Assembly: GCA_036743315.1 (NCBI GenBank)
Contig: DAINPV010000094.1
Span: 1-12,065, forward strand
DNA: 12,065 nt
Origin: CALBTQ01 sp036743315
Lineage (GTDB): Bacteria; Lernaellota; Lernaellaia; Lernaellales; Lernaellaceae
Direction: 5' to 3'
Shown: piece after piece, positions 1 through 7,301 of the stretch
Position numbering within the stretch: the stretch's first letter is position 1
Layout: each line of letters starts with the position of its first letter
The notes under the pieces: generated by a model
The model's input: only the letters and a program-made list of their open reading frames with translations
Database searches by the model: none
Told to the model about the DNA's origin: nothing
Made by a program: the position numbers and the translations under genes

Positions 1-336
1 GTTGATGTCGTAACCGCCGAAGGCGTGAATTTTCCCGTCGAGGGCGGCGACGCACAGGTTCGCCAGTCCGCTGGGCATGGTGGACAGCGTGTCGTCCCAG
101 GTGTCGGTGAGAGGATCGTAGCGGTACAGGTCATCGTTGACCGCGCCGGCGTTGTCCCACCCGCCCATAACGTAGAAATATTCGCCGACCACCACGCCGC
201 CCAACCGGCCGCGCTCGGCGGGCATCGCCGTTGGGGATGCTTCGAAGCCGATGGAGCAAGTATCGATCGCATAGACGCTCGGTGCCATTAATAAACAAAC
301 CAATAACGCCATCGGTATTAAAAGTTTGCGTTGCAT
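1..336 (-). CDS. Secreted Kelch-repeat beta-propeller protein, 3' part outside window
   Basis: The minus strand is open from an ATG at 336 to the window edge, giving 112 codons without a stop. The first ~20 residues (MQRKLLIPMALLVCLLMAPS, then VYA) form a typical Sec signal peptide, with likely cleavage after Ala23. The mature part begins a Kelch propeller. Near residues 55-62 it reads EYFYVMGGWD, followed by NDDLYRYDPLTDTWD and, around residues 104-110, KIHAFGGYD. This is the Kelch pattern of a hydrophobic strand, Gly-Gly, and Tyr/Trp spaced within a ~50-residue blade. A strong SD (GGGAGGGG) precedes the ATG by a few bases. Kelch propellers usually mediate binding; no enzyme motif is visible. 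The gene lies downstream of another secreted propeller, but a terminator separates them, so it needs its own promoter within 337-454. I found no convincing one there. Confidence 0.85.
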   Translation of the reverse strand, partial: MQRKLLIPMALLVCLLMAPSVYAIDTCSIGFEASPTAMPAERGRLGGVVVGEYFYVMGGWDNAGAVNDDLYRYDPLTDTWDDTLSTMPSGLANLCVAALDGKIHAFGGYDIN

Positions 337-454
337 AACAGCCCCTCCCTTTTTGTTCTCTGTATAGTCTTGCTGCTTTCAGTGAATAGTACAAAAGCTG
401 TGGGCAGGCAATGGAGAACTGGTGAAAGCGCGGGTAATGCCCCATGCGCTTCGT

Positions 455-492
455 AAAAAAAAAGAGCCTGAAACGAAAGTGATTTCAGGCTC
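455..492 (-). terminator. Intrinsic terminator of the Asp-rich propeller gene
   Basis: Read on the minus strand, GAGCCTGAAA (492-483) and TTTCAGGCTC (473-464) form a perfect 10-bp stem around a 9-base loop. Nine consecutive T residues follow (463-455). It lies 34 bases after the stop of the gene ending at 526. This is a textbook Rho-independent terminator and separates that gene from the Kelch gene further down the same strand. Confidence 0.93.
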
Positions 493-525
493 CTTTATTC
501 AGCGTTGTTCATATCGGTCGACGAA

Positions 526-1659
526 TCAGCAACCGCACCCGTCGTCGTCATCGTCATTGTCGTCATCGTCGTCGCCGGCCGGCGTGGCGTCGTCATCGTC
601 GTCATCGTCATCATCTTCATCGATGTCGTCGTCGTCGGTGTCGTCGTCGACGGTGTCGTCGTCGGCGGTGTCGTCGTCGGCGGTGTCGTCGTCGGCGGTG
701 TCGTCGTCGTCGGTGTCGTCGTCGTCGGTGTCGTCGTCGTCGGTGTCGTCGTCGGCGGTATCGTCGTCGTCGTCGATTGTGTCGTCGTCGACGAGGTCGT
801 CATCGGCGGGCACTTCGGTCACGATTTCCAGGCCGATGACCTGGTCCGGATCCTGCTGCGAAACCAGGAATAGGATGCCCGTGTTGTCCGACTCGGTCCA
901 ACTCGACGTGAAGCACAGACCGGCGGCCAGCCCTTCCTCGCCCGACCAGGTGTCTTCGATCGACACGGCCGTGTACGCGCCGGTGGAAGGATTGAACTGA
1001 TAAATGTAGTTGGGCGTCTGGGCGTAAACCCACAACCACGGACCGTCCGCGCTCTTGTCGTCCCAGGCCATGCCGTAGATCGACTTGTCGTTGGCGTACT
1101 GATGGATCACATTGCCTTCCATGTCGATCTCATAGATGTTCGAAGACCAGTTCGCCGTCCAGAGGTGACCCGTGTCCGGGTCGTAGGCCAGCGCGCGGTG
1201 CACTTCCAGCGGACCGGTGAACGTATCCACCACATTGCCGTGATGGTCGAATTTGTCGATTTCCGTACCGGCGCTCCCGTATAAATATTCACCGTCCCAA
1301 GCCAGGTCGCGGTAGCCCCACTGGTCGGTCTGGTTCGGCTGCATCCAGCTTTCGAGGTAGTTGCCGTCTTTGTCGAATTTGTGCACTTTATTGAAGCCCA
1401 ACAAGCCGCTGCTGCCGCCGGAAACGAAGAAGTACGGATTGCCGTATTCGACGCCCAAAATGCCGCCGTCGCTCGTGGCCGTCTGCGGGCTGAATTGAAA
1501 GACGATGTCGCCGAACGCCTCGCCGCCCGGAGCGGTGAAGTGCATGTCGTGACGAACGGCCGGCGCCCTCTCGGCCAGCAGAACCGGCGCCGCGGCGATC
1601 AATCCCACGGCAACGACCGCCAACAGTCCGATAATCGCGAGATTTTTATAGAGTTTCAT
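526..1659 (-). CDS. Secreted beta-propeller protein with Asp-rich repeat tail ending in GCGC
   Basis: The product has 377 aa. Residues 1-29 form a signal peptide: MKLYKN, a long hydrophobic core, then cleavage near LLA/ER. Residues ~45-283 contain repeating strand-turn units such as KFDKDGNYLESW (94-105), KFDHHGNVVDTF (136-147) and EIDMEGNVIHQY (177-188). Each is preceded by an aromatic/Asp strand (LAWDGEYLYG, LAYDPDTGHLW, MAWDDKSADG), as in NHL/PQQ-like beta-propellers. Residues ~286-373 are almost only Asp with Thr/Ala/Val spacers, mostly DDDT[ADV] pentapeptides, a highly acidic and possibly calcium-binding stalk. The protein ends Gly-Cys-Gly-Cys. Start ATG 1659 has SD GGGAGGAG just upstream. 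No catalytic motif is seen. A surface-displayed binding or structural role is inferred; the tail may be a spacer plus a sorting or lipid-attachment signal, but no transmembrane segment follows the cysteines. Confidence 0.88.
   Translation of the reverse strand: MKLYKNLAIIGLLAVVAVGLIAAAPVLLAERAPAVRHDMHFTAPGGEAFGDIVFQFSPQTATSDGGILGVEYGNPYFFVSGGSSGLLGFNKVHKFDKDGNYLESWMQPNQTDQWGYRDLAWDGEYLYGSAGTEIDKFDHHGNVVDTFTGPLEVHRALAYDPDTGHLWTANWSSNIYEIDMEGNVIHQYANDKSIYGMAWDDKSADGPWLWVYAQTPNYIYQFNPSTGAYTAVSIEDTWSGEEGLAAGLCFTSSWTESDNTGILFLVSQQDPDQVIGLEIVTEVPADDDLVDDDTIDDDDDTADDDTDDDDTDDDDTDDDDTADDDTADDDTADDDTVDDDTDDDDIDEDDDDDDDDDATPAGDDDDDNDDDDDGCGC
637..771 (-). repeat. 15-bp in-frame tandem repeat encoding Asp-rich pentapeptides
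   Basis: On the plus strand, GGTGTCGTCGTCGNC recurs with an exact 15-base period starting at 637, 652, 667, 682, 697, 712, 727, 742 and 757, the last as GGTA. This gives nine units. Differences sit mainly at positions that switch Ala, Asp or Val between DDDT blocks. The flanking DNA (about 540-636 and 772-790) is also GTC-rich but less regular. The repeat is coding and in frame on the minus strand, so copy-number change would lengthen or shorten the acidic tail without a frameshift. Confidence 0.9.
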
Positions 1660-1729
1660 CTCTCCTCCCTTGGTTGGAAACCCTAAAACAATAGAATTTT
1701 AAGGATTGCTTGTCCTCTACCCGGAGCGG

Positions 1730-1757
1730 ATCATAACATAAATGGAACGATCGTCGA
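1730..1757 (-). promoter_or_regulatory. Candidate sigma70-type promoter of the Asp-rich propeller gene
   Basis: Read on the minus strand, TCGACG (1757-1752, four of six to TTGACA) is followed after 16 bases by TATGAT (1735-1730, five of six to TATAAT). The start codon at 1659 lies about 70 bases downstream. The region is AT-rich relative to its surroundings. The -35 element is weak, so this is only a candidate. Confidence 0.35.
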
Positions 1758-1800
1758 GGCGAGCGACAAAATTTTGCTCGACCAAGGAAGGCCTTGTTCG

Positions 1801-2721
1801 ATGCCGAAACCGAAGAAAGCCAAACGATGGCGCAGGCGCCTGGCGCTGACGGCGATCGTGCTTTGCCTGCTCGTTGCCGGCGTCGAGGTCGGCTTGCGCT
1901 TGATCGGATGTGCGCTCTATCGGCCGATTCGGCATGATCTGGCTACCGTGCCAAAAGCAGGCGCCGATGAATTCGTCATGCTCTGCGTGGGCGATTCCCA
2001 TACCTATGGCGTGGATGCGCCGTCCGGTTTGTCCTATCCGAGCCAGTTGGCCAACTTGCTCAACCGGTCCGATAAGCAACGGCGATACCGGGTGATTAAT
2101 TATGGCGTGCCCGGGGCCAATTCCTCCCAGGCGTTGCGCCGGTTACGCGAACTGTACGCCAACGGGAGCACGAAACCCGCGATGGTGATCGTCAACGTCG
2201 GCAAAAACAACGACCACAACTTTCAGGAAGCGCGGTTTTGGCTCGATGAACGGATGAAATCCGCACCGGTGCACGCCCAGCTTGAATATCTGTTGCAACA
2301 CGCCAAGGTGTATCGGCTGGGCGAAATCGCCATGCGCAATTTGCGGGAAAAACTGGCGGCGTCGACCGCCGGGGCCGATAAATACCTCCTTGACGAGCCG
2401 TCGTTGCTCGCCGCATGGCTGCACCAGGATTACCGGGCGATGATCGAACTGGTCCGGGCGAACCAAGGGCGCGTGTTGCTGTTGAACTATTTCATGCCGG
2501 TCGCGTATGTCGATCGGGCGATGACCGCCGTTGCCGCCGAAACCGGCGTTCCGCTCGTCGATGTCGTCTGGTTTCGGCTGCCGCCGATCGCCATCCGTTC
2601 GTTGGTCGGGCCCACCGCCCACCCCAACGAACTCGGCTACGCGGCCATCGCCCGCTTCGTTTTGACCGGGCTGGAACAAAACAATCTGCTCGACGAGCCC
2701 CCGCGGTCGGATAAGCCGTAA
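1801..2721 (+). CDS. Membrane-anchored SGNH/GDSL hydrolase-like protein
   Basis: The product has 306 aa from ATG 1801. I prefer this start because AAGGAAGG (1784-1791) lies nine bases upstream; an in-frame TTG at 1774 would add nine residues but has no such site. Residues 1-13 are Lys/Arg-rich and 14-36 hydrophobic, so this is an N-terminal anchor with the domain outside the cytoplasm. SGNH blocks are visible: GDSHTYG with Ser66 (block I), NYGVPGANS with Gly102 (block II), VNVGKNN with Gly134 and Asn136 (block III), and AHPNELGY with His274 (block V). The family acts as esterase, lipase or carbohydrate deacetylase/acetyltransferase. The Asp normally three residues before the catalytic His is Pro271 here, so activity would need a Ser-His dyad or another acid. 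Substrate unknown; an envelope glycan ester is plausible given the neighbouring glycosyltransferase-like genes. Confidence 0.85.
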   Translation: MPKPKKAKRWRRRLALTAIVLCLLVAGVEVGLRLIGCALYRPIRHDLATVPKAGADEFVMLCVGDSHTYGVDAPSGLSYPSQLANLLNRSDKQRRYRVINYGVPGANSSQALRRLRELYANGSTKPAMVIVNVGKNNDHNFQEARFWLDERMKSAPVHAQLEYLLQHAKVYRLGEIAMRNLREKLAASTAGADKYLLDEPSLLAAWLHQDYRAMIELVRANQGRVLLLNYFMPVAYVDRAMTAVAAETGVPLVDVVWFRLPPIAIRSLVGPTAHPNELGYAAIARFVLTGLEQNNLLDEPPRSDKP

Positions 2722-2731
2722 AAAAATCGTC

Positions 2732-2766
2732 TTGACATTGTAGTTGTTTGTATTACATTTTACGTC
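2732..2766 (+). promoter_or_regulatory. Candidate promoter giving a leaderless RHH-lipase transcript, with operator-like repeats
   Basis: A perfect -35 TTGACA (2732-2737) is followed after 16 bases by TACATT (2754-2759), four of six to TATAAT. The expected transcription start falls at 2766-2767, on the ATG of the next gene, which has no SD. Inside lie direct repeats TTGTA at 2738-2742 and 2748-2752, exactly ten bases apart. There is also an imperfect inverted repeat, TGTAGT (2739-2744) with ATTACA (2752-2757). These could be subsites for the ribbon-helix-helix protein encoded immediately downstream. Confidence 0.5.
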
Positions 2767-3213
2767 ATGAGCAGAAAGAAAGAAGAACGGCTGGAGAAAA
2801 AATCCGCTCGGCGCGATGCCCGCGTAAAACGGCCGGTCCGGCGGGAGCGCAAGGATCGCGTGTTGCAAACCCGCGTGCCGCAATCGCTGTACGACGAGCT
2901 GGTCGCCCAGGCGGGCAAGCTGCGCGTGCCGGTTTCCAACCTCGTGCGCAACATCCTGGAAGATTCGGCGCGCATGGTCGGCAATATCGTCGACGGCGGA
3001 TTGCAGATCGCCGCGGCGTTGGGCGACCGGGCGGACAAAAGCGAGCTGGCCGAAGTCGTCGGCTGGCAGCCGCTGACCGCCAACAAGCACCTGGTGTGCG
3101 CGCATTGCGGCGCGGCGATCGCCAAGGGCGAGCAGGCGTTCATCGGCCTGGGCGCGCCGGGCGGTCGCTCGTTGATCGTCTGCGCCGCCTGCGAAGGAAA
3201 AGGAGCTCCGTAA
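2767..3213 (+). CDS. Ribbon-helix-helix protein with C-terminal zinc ribbon, probable regulator
   Basis: The product has 148 aa. Residues 1-31 are very rich in Lys/Arg/Glu. Residues ~31-66 (DRVLQTRVPQSLYDELVAQA, then helix KLRVPVSNLVRNILED) match the ribbon-helix-helix pattern, with a short strand, helix A, turn, and helix B carrying the SNLVRN segment. Residues 67-100 look helical. Residues 109-144 hold CAHC (Cys111, Cys114) and CAAC (Cys139, Cys142), a four-Cys zinc ribbon. The RHH fold usually binds DNA as a dimer and often represses its own operon; here repeats sit in the adjacent promoter. Only ATG 2767 is placed to keep the whole protein, yet no SD precedes it, which suggests leaderless translation. 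The TAA stop overlaps the lipase ATG (TAATG), so the two are probably translationally coupled. DNA binding and autoregulation are inferred. Confidence 0.75.
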   Translation: MSRKKEERLEKKSARRDARVKRPVRRERKDRVLQTRVPQSLYDELVAQAGKLRVPVSNLVRNILEDSARMVGNIVDGGLQIAAALGDRADKSELAEVVGWQPLTANKHLVCAHCGAAIAKGEQAFIGLGAPGGRSLIVCAACEGKGAP

Positions 3214-3959
3214 TGCAAACGGCGTTGTCGTTGGTGAGCGAGGCCGGCAAGGGCCTCCGGCGGACCCTGGCCAAGGTCAATCCCGACGTATGGCGCGAGG
3301 CCTTGTTCACCACCGCGCAGGCGTATTCGCTGGTCCTGCCGCGGCGGGAACAGGTGATCGATCGCGGTCCGGACGATTATCTGCCCGTCATTCTGGTGCA
3401 CGGCCTGGGCGGCAATCGCGGCGGTTGGCTGCCGTTGCGCTGGTACCTGCGCCTGATGGGACACCGGCGGCTGTATGCCTTCGGCTACGAGGAAGGCGCG
3501 GTGGCCGAGCTGGCGGCGGGCCTGGCCGAATTCATCGAGCAGGTGCGGCGCGAAACGGGGCAGGACCGGGTGGACATCGTCGCCCATTCGCTGGGCGGGC
3601 TGGTGGCGCGTTACGCGATCCAGCGCCTCGGCTTCGGCCCGCACGTGCGCACGTTGATCACCATGGCCACCCCGCATCGCGGCACCTACGCCGCGCAATA
3701 CGCCGACACGCCGATTACGCGCGAACTGCGTCCCGACAGCAGTCTGCTGGCCGAGCTTAACGGCGACGATTGGCAACGCTATCCCACCCGGCTGGTGACC
3801 GTCTATTCCGACCGCGACATTTACGTGGTGCCGGCCGAACACATGGTGCATGCGCAAGCCGAGCGGGTGCTGCTGCCCGGCATTTCGCACACGCAGTACC
3901 TGGTTTCGCCGGAAGCGTTTCGTGCGGTGGCGGCGCGGCTGCCGCAGCGCGAGGCGTAG
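3213..3959 (+). CDS. Alpha/beta-hydrolase fold lipase/esterase
   Basis: The product has 248 aa. Start ATG 3213 overlaps the preceding stop (TAATG) and has AAAAGGAG at 3198-3205. Residues 57-67 (LPVILVHGLGG) are the first core strand and oxyanion turn. Residues 121-130 (DIVAHSLGGL) form the nucleophile elbow with Ser126. Residues 151-156 (MATPHR) are typical of bacterial class 2/PGAP1-like lipases. The acid is probably Asp202 in YSDRDIYVVP (198-207), and the catalytic His is His226 in GISH. No signal peptide or membrane segment is obvious, so it is probably cytoplasmic unless the N-terminal helix (1-40) associates with membranes. The triad is complete, so hydrolysis of an ester (acylglycerol or similar) is likely; the substrate is unknown. 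It forms a two-gene unit with the RHH/zinc-ribbon gene and ends six bases from the convergent membrane gene. Confidence 0.87.
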   Translation: MQTALSLVSEAGKGLRRTLAKVNPDVWREALFTTAQAYSLVLPRREQVIDRGPDDYLPVILVHGLGGNRGGWLPLRWYLRLMGHRRLYAFGYEEGAVAELAAGLAEFIEQVRRETGQDRVDIVAHSLGGLVARYAIQRLGFGPHVRTLITMATPHRGTYAAQYADTPITRELRPDSSLLAELNGDDWQRYPTRLVTVYSDRDIYVVPAEHMVHAQAERVLLPGISHTQYLVSPEAFRAVAARLPQREA

Positions 3960-3965
3960 CCGACG

Positions 3966-5591
3966 CTAACGCGGCGGGCGATAACGGACGATCAACAGCG
4001 CGTTTTCCGTGTTCAGGCCGTAAGCCTGGAACAACCCGTTTTTGACGAACCATTGCACGCCGGCAAAATCCGTCGGTTGGCGGCCGACGCGCGCGGCGAG
4101 CGCGTTTGCCGTTTCGTGCGCCGTGGTGGCGCGATCCAGTTGCAGCGCCTCCACCATCACCGGCGCCGGCTCGTCCCCTTCGATCACCACCGCGCGCCGG
4201 CCCAACAGCCGTAAGCCGGCGCGCAGGAGATACGCCGACGCCATCTCGTCGGGGCGCGGCGATTGCGGATCGAGCCGCTTACGCGAAAAGGCGATCGTCA
4301 GCGACTTGGGCGCGCCGGTTCGCGCCAACGCGCGTTCCAGCGACATGATCCAATCCGGCTCGACGACAATCTTTTGATGGTAGATGAATTCTTGTCGGGG
4401 CGGCACATAGATATCCGCGGGATAAACGTCCATGCGCGCCGCTTTGTCCAACCCGCCGAGCAGAAACACGGCGACGGTCAGCGCGCTTAGCCAGAGTCGG
4501 GCGTTCACCCGCAAAGCGAACGCGCGCCAGGCGACGGCGAGGCTCAGACAAACGATCACCGCGTGGAGGATCATGAAGTCGGCGGTGAACCCGGCGTTGA
4601 GGCGCACCAGGAAGATCATCGCGCCGTAGATGATGACGATCGCCGTCAGGTGCATCTCGGCCGGCCGGCGCGGACGGACGCGGAGCAGATGAACCGCGCC
4701 GACCGCACCCAGCACGGCGAACAACGCCAGGTACCCCGGTCCGTAAAAGACGATGGTCGATTCCCGCAGCCACTCGTAAGCGTTTTGCGCCAGGCCTGCC
4801 GAAGCGAACGCTTTCGCCGACAGAAAATGCGCGCGGCTGCCGCTGTAGTCGGCCAGTTTGTGCAACATCGGCATGGCCAGAATCGCCGCCGGCGCGACCG
4901 CCGCGAGAAATTTAAGCGCGGCCCGGTCGACGCTCCGGCGTTGCCGCAGCAAATGCAACGCCAGCAGGCAATAGATCGGCGCGCTTTGCATCAGGCCGAT
5001 CGGGTGCACGAGAATCGCCAGCCCGCTCCACACGCCCAGCAGCGGATAAGCGGAAAAGGTGCGGCGATCCTGCAGCAGACGGACCGTCTCGGCCAGCGCC
5101 ATGAGCATCAGCGCGGTCAGGTGAAAATGGACCGTAAACGAGCGGCTGAAATTGTCGATCACCGGCAGGCAGCAAACGGCGGCCGCGGCCAGCAGCCCGA
5201 CGCGCCGATCCGCCGCCAGCAGCGTGCCCAGACGCCAGGCGCCGCCGAGCAGCAGCGCGTAAAACGCCAGGTTGAACAGGCGATAGAGCGTCAGATCGAC
5301 CGTCGCGCCCAGCGCGTGCAAACCGGCGAGCAGCGAGCCGACCAGCAGATAGAAATAGGCGAACGAATTTTCCCAAGCCTCTTTCAAAAGCAGCCACGGC
5401 GAGCCCTCGTCCGGCCCGGCGAGGTGAATGTTGTAAAATAGGTCGAGAAAAATCTGATCGTGGTCCAGGATGATCCGGCCGTCGTATGCGCTGTGCGCCA
5501 GGTGCGCGCCGACGCCCAACAACAGCAGCGCGCCGCACAACACGCGGTGAGCCGTCAGCGAAAGGCCGGGTTCGCGGGCGGGTTCGAGCAT
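3966..5591 (-). CDS. Polytopic GT-C-like membrane protein, array member 4
   Basis: The product has 541 aa, last in a row of four paralogs. The first membrane segment is ~17-34. It is followed by YDGR (36-39) and DHD (43-45), then RLFNLAF (104-110), ADRRVG (127-132), HFH (155-157) and HPIGLMQSAP (196-205). About ten hydrophobic segments are seen by eye. After the last one, near residue ~392, a soluble C-terminal domain of ~150 aa starts near EPDWIMSLE and ends in VQWFVKNG and a hydrophobic strand. GT-C enzymes put a catalytic Asp in the first outer loop, as DHD sits here, so transfer of a sugar from a polyprenyl-phosphate donor is a reasonable inference, not a demonstrated one. ATG 5591 has SD AAAGGA. 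The stop is six bases from the convergent lipase stop, and no terminator is visible. Confidence 0.82.
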   Translation of the reverse strand: MLEPAREPGLSLTAHRVLCGALLLLGVGAHLAHSAYDGRIILDHDQIFLDLFYNIHLAGPDEGSPWLLLKEAWENSFAYFYLLVGSLLAGLHALGATVDLTLYRLFNLAFYALLLGGAWRLGTLLAADRRVGLLAAAAVCCLPVIDNFSRSFTVHFHLTALMLMALAETVRLLQDRRTFSAYPLLGVWSGLAILVHPIGLMQSAPIYCLLALHLLRQRRSVDRAALKFLAAVAPAAILAMPMLHKLADYSGSRAHFLSAKAFASAGLAQNAYEWLRESTIVFYGPGYLALFAVLGAVGAVHLLRVRPRRPAEMHLTAIVIIYGAMIFLVRLNAGFTADFMILHAVIVCLSLAVAWRAFALRVNARLWLSALTVAVFLLGGLDKAARMDVYPADIYVPPRQEFIYHQKIVVEPDWIMSLERALARTGAPKSLTIAFSRKRLDPQSPRPDEMASAYLLRAGLRLLGRRAVVIEGDEPAPVMVEALQLDRATTAHETANALAARVGRQPTDFAGVQWFVKNGLFQAYGLNTENALLIVRYRPPR

Positions 5592-5687
5592 CGGAGTCCT
5601 TTGCCGAATTTTCTCATCAATACCCGGCCGTCAGGGAAATGACAAGCGGCGCGACAGAGCGTCGGGAGGAAGAGAACCACAACCTCA

Positions 5688-7301
5688 TCAGCGGGGCCGG
5701 CGTATCAATTCCACCAGGTAATGCTGATCCAGGCCGAAGGTCAGCAGGTCGCCGTTTTTCACGAACCACACGACGTCGGCGTAGCCGGCCGGATCCTCGC
5801 CCAATTGCCCGCGCAGCCATTGTGCCGCCTCGCGCGCCGTCCAAGGAGTATTTTTGGTTTCCAGCGTCAGCAGGACCGTGCCGCTCGGTCTGTTTTTCTT
5901 GTGCCAACCGTTGAGTTGTTTACCCGCCTGCACGTAACGCTGAGCCCGGTTGCCGACGACCTCCAGTTCCTGTTCCGACCGCGGCGGAACGGTTCGGCTG
6001 CCGTAAAACACTTTGATGTTTTTCACCGGCGGTCGACGGCTCAGTTCGTTCATCGTGCGCCGCAACCAATCCGCTTCGCTGAGCAATCGACTGCGCGTGG
6101 GCTGGTACCGGGCGCGGAAATCCATCGAGTTGCCGCTGGGGTAGGTCGCCAACGCCGCGCTTTTCTGCATGGTCGCCGCCAGGAAAACCGACAGGATCAT
6201 CAACGGAACGAACTTGCGCCAGAGCGGTTGGCGCTGCCATTCGCGCCAGGCGATCGCGGGCAGCAACACCGCCGCCAGACAGGCAAAAAAGAGGATGTCG
6301 TTGGTAAAGCCGCCGCTGAGGCGAATGGCGAAGCTGAGGGACGCGTTGAAGACCATGCTGAGCAGGAGAAACAGGTCGTCGAGACGACGGTCCTTGGCGG
6401 CGAAAATGTGATAAACGACGACAACCAGAAAGAGGCCGAAGAGGGACAAAAACCACGGTCCGAAAAAACCGGTGGAGATGTCGAGCAACCATTCTTTGGT
6501 CTTTTCCGCCAGCAACGGAACGCTGTTGGCCGGATGCAAAAGGAAAAGCGATTTTTCCTCGCTGTACCGGGGCAGCGTCCGCAAAAAGGGTTGGGCGATC
6601 AGGAGAAAGCAGGCCAAGGCGATCGCGAAACGAATCGCGTTACCCGCGATGTTCTTGCGTAAAATCGTCAACAGAAACAAAAAGCCGAACAACAGCGCGC
6701 TTTGCATCAGGGAAATCGGATGAGTCATCACGGCCAGGCCGCAAAGCACGCCGATCGCCGGGTAAGCCAGACGCAATTCGGGTTTTTGGATCACCCGCAC
6801 CATCAACACATAGGCCGACAACAGGAATGCCGCGGCGTGAAAATGCGGATTGAACGCGCGACTGGCGTCGTCGATCACCGGCAATGCGGCCAGGGCGACC
6901 GCGCACAGCATTCCCGCCCGGCGGTCGGCGAGCAACGCGCCCAGACGATAGGCCGCGAACGCCAGCAGCGCCAGAAAAAGCAGATTGAACGAACGATACA
7001 TAAACAAATTGAGCGGTTTGAACAACGCGATCACGCCCATCGCCAGGTTGATCAGCGGGTAATACGAACCGCCCGGAAGATCGATACGCAGCCACTCGCC
7101 GAATTGGACGAAGCCATGCGGCTGGGCGTTCAGATTGAGGTGGAAGGTTTCGGTGAAATACCAGTCGTGGTCGTAAAAAATTCGTCCTTCGTAAACCGTG
7201 TGCGTCAGGTGAACGCCCAGGCACAGTAAAAAATAGACGGCGCCAAGCGCGCCGATGACGGCGAGGTATTGTTTTTTGTTGTTCCCGCTGGATGGCGTCA
7301 T
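5688..7301 (-). CDS. Polytopic GT-C-like membrane protein, array member 3
   Basis: The product has 537 aa, with the family blocks at YEGR (37-40), DHD (44-46), RSFNLLF (103-109), LADRRAG (124-130), HFH (153-155) and HPISLMQSA (194-202). The first membrane segment spans ~12-32. Roughly ten hydrophobic segments run to about residue 388. They are followed by a ~148-aa hydrophilic domain containing SEADWLRR and ending ADVVWFVKNG then FGL and a hydrophobic strand. It looks closest to array member 4, which shares the WFVKNG stretch and HPI-x-LMQSA. ATG 7301 has only a weak SD. Its ATG overlaps, as ATGA, the stop of a 9-codon open frame (7327-7298), which may couple translation. It lies 61 bases after member 2 and 96 bases before member 4, consistent with one operon. 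Function inferred as for the family: envelope sugar transfer or a non-catalytic relative. Confidence 0.82.
   Translation of the reverse strand: MTPSSGNNKKQYLAVIGALGAVYFLLCLGVHLTHTVYEGRIFYDHDWYFTETFHLNLNAQPHGFVQFGEWLRIDLPGGSYYPLINLAMGVIALFKPLNLFMYRSFNLLFLALLAFAAYRLGALLADRRAGMLCAVALAALPVIDDASRAFNPHFHAAAFLLSAYVLMVRVIQKPELRLAYPAIGVLCGLAVMTHPISLMQSALLFGFLFLLTILRKNIAGNAIRFAIALACFLLIAQPFLRTLPRYSEEKSLFLLHPANSVPLLAEKTKEWLLDISTGFFGPWFLSLFGLFLVVVVYHIFAAKDRRLDDLFLLLSMVFNASLSFAIRLSGGFTNDILFFACLAAVLLPAIAWREWQRQPLWRKFVPLMILSVFLAATMQKSAALATYPSGNSMDFRARYQPTRSRLLSEADWLRRTMNELSRRPPVKNIKVFYGSRTVPPRSEQELEVVGNRAQRYVQAGKQLNGWHKKNRPSGTVLLTLETKNTPWTAREAAQWLRGQLGEDPAGYADVVWFVKNGDLLTFGLDQHYLVELIRRPR

Noticed and set aside
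337..454. Promoter for the Kelch gene (TATACA-like box on the minus strand)
   Set aside because: No -35 at acceptable spacing could be found, so it is not listed as a feature.
600..790. Regular short repeats that might suggest a CRISPR array
   Set aside because: The period is 15 bases with no unique spacers, and the repeats are in frame in a coding sequence.
422..1000. Long plus-strand open frames rich in Ser or Val across the 15-bp repeat region
   Set aside because: They are the antisense readings of GAC/GAT repeats in the propeller gene. They have no SD, no domain, and extreme low complexity.
2143..3890. Minus-strand open frames opposite the SGNH, RHH and lipase genes
   Set aside because: They lie antisense to genes with clear motifs and show the Arg/Gln/His-rich composition of shadow frames in GC-rich DNA.
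4563..5441. 292-codon plus-strand open frame opposite array member 4
   Set aside because: Its composition is Gln/Arg-rich with no motif, while the minus frame carries conserved family blocks and membrane segments.
5721..6662. 313-codon plus-strand open frame opposite array member 3
   Set aside because: It is a shadow of a conserved membrane-protein frame, with no SD and no recognisable domain.
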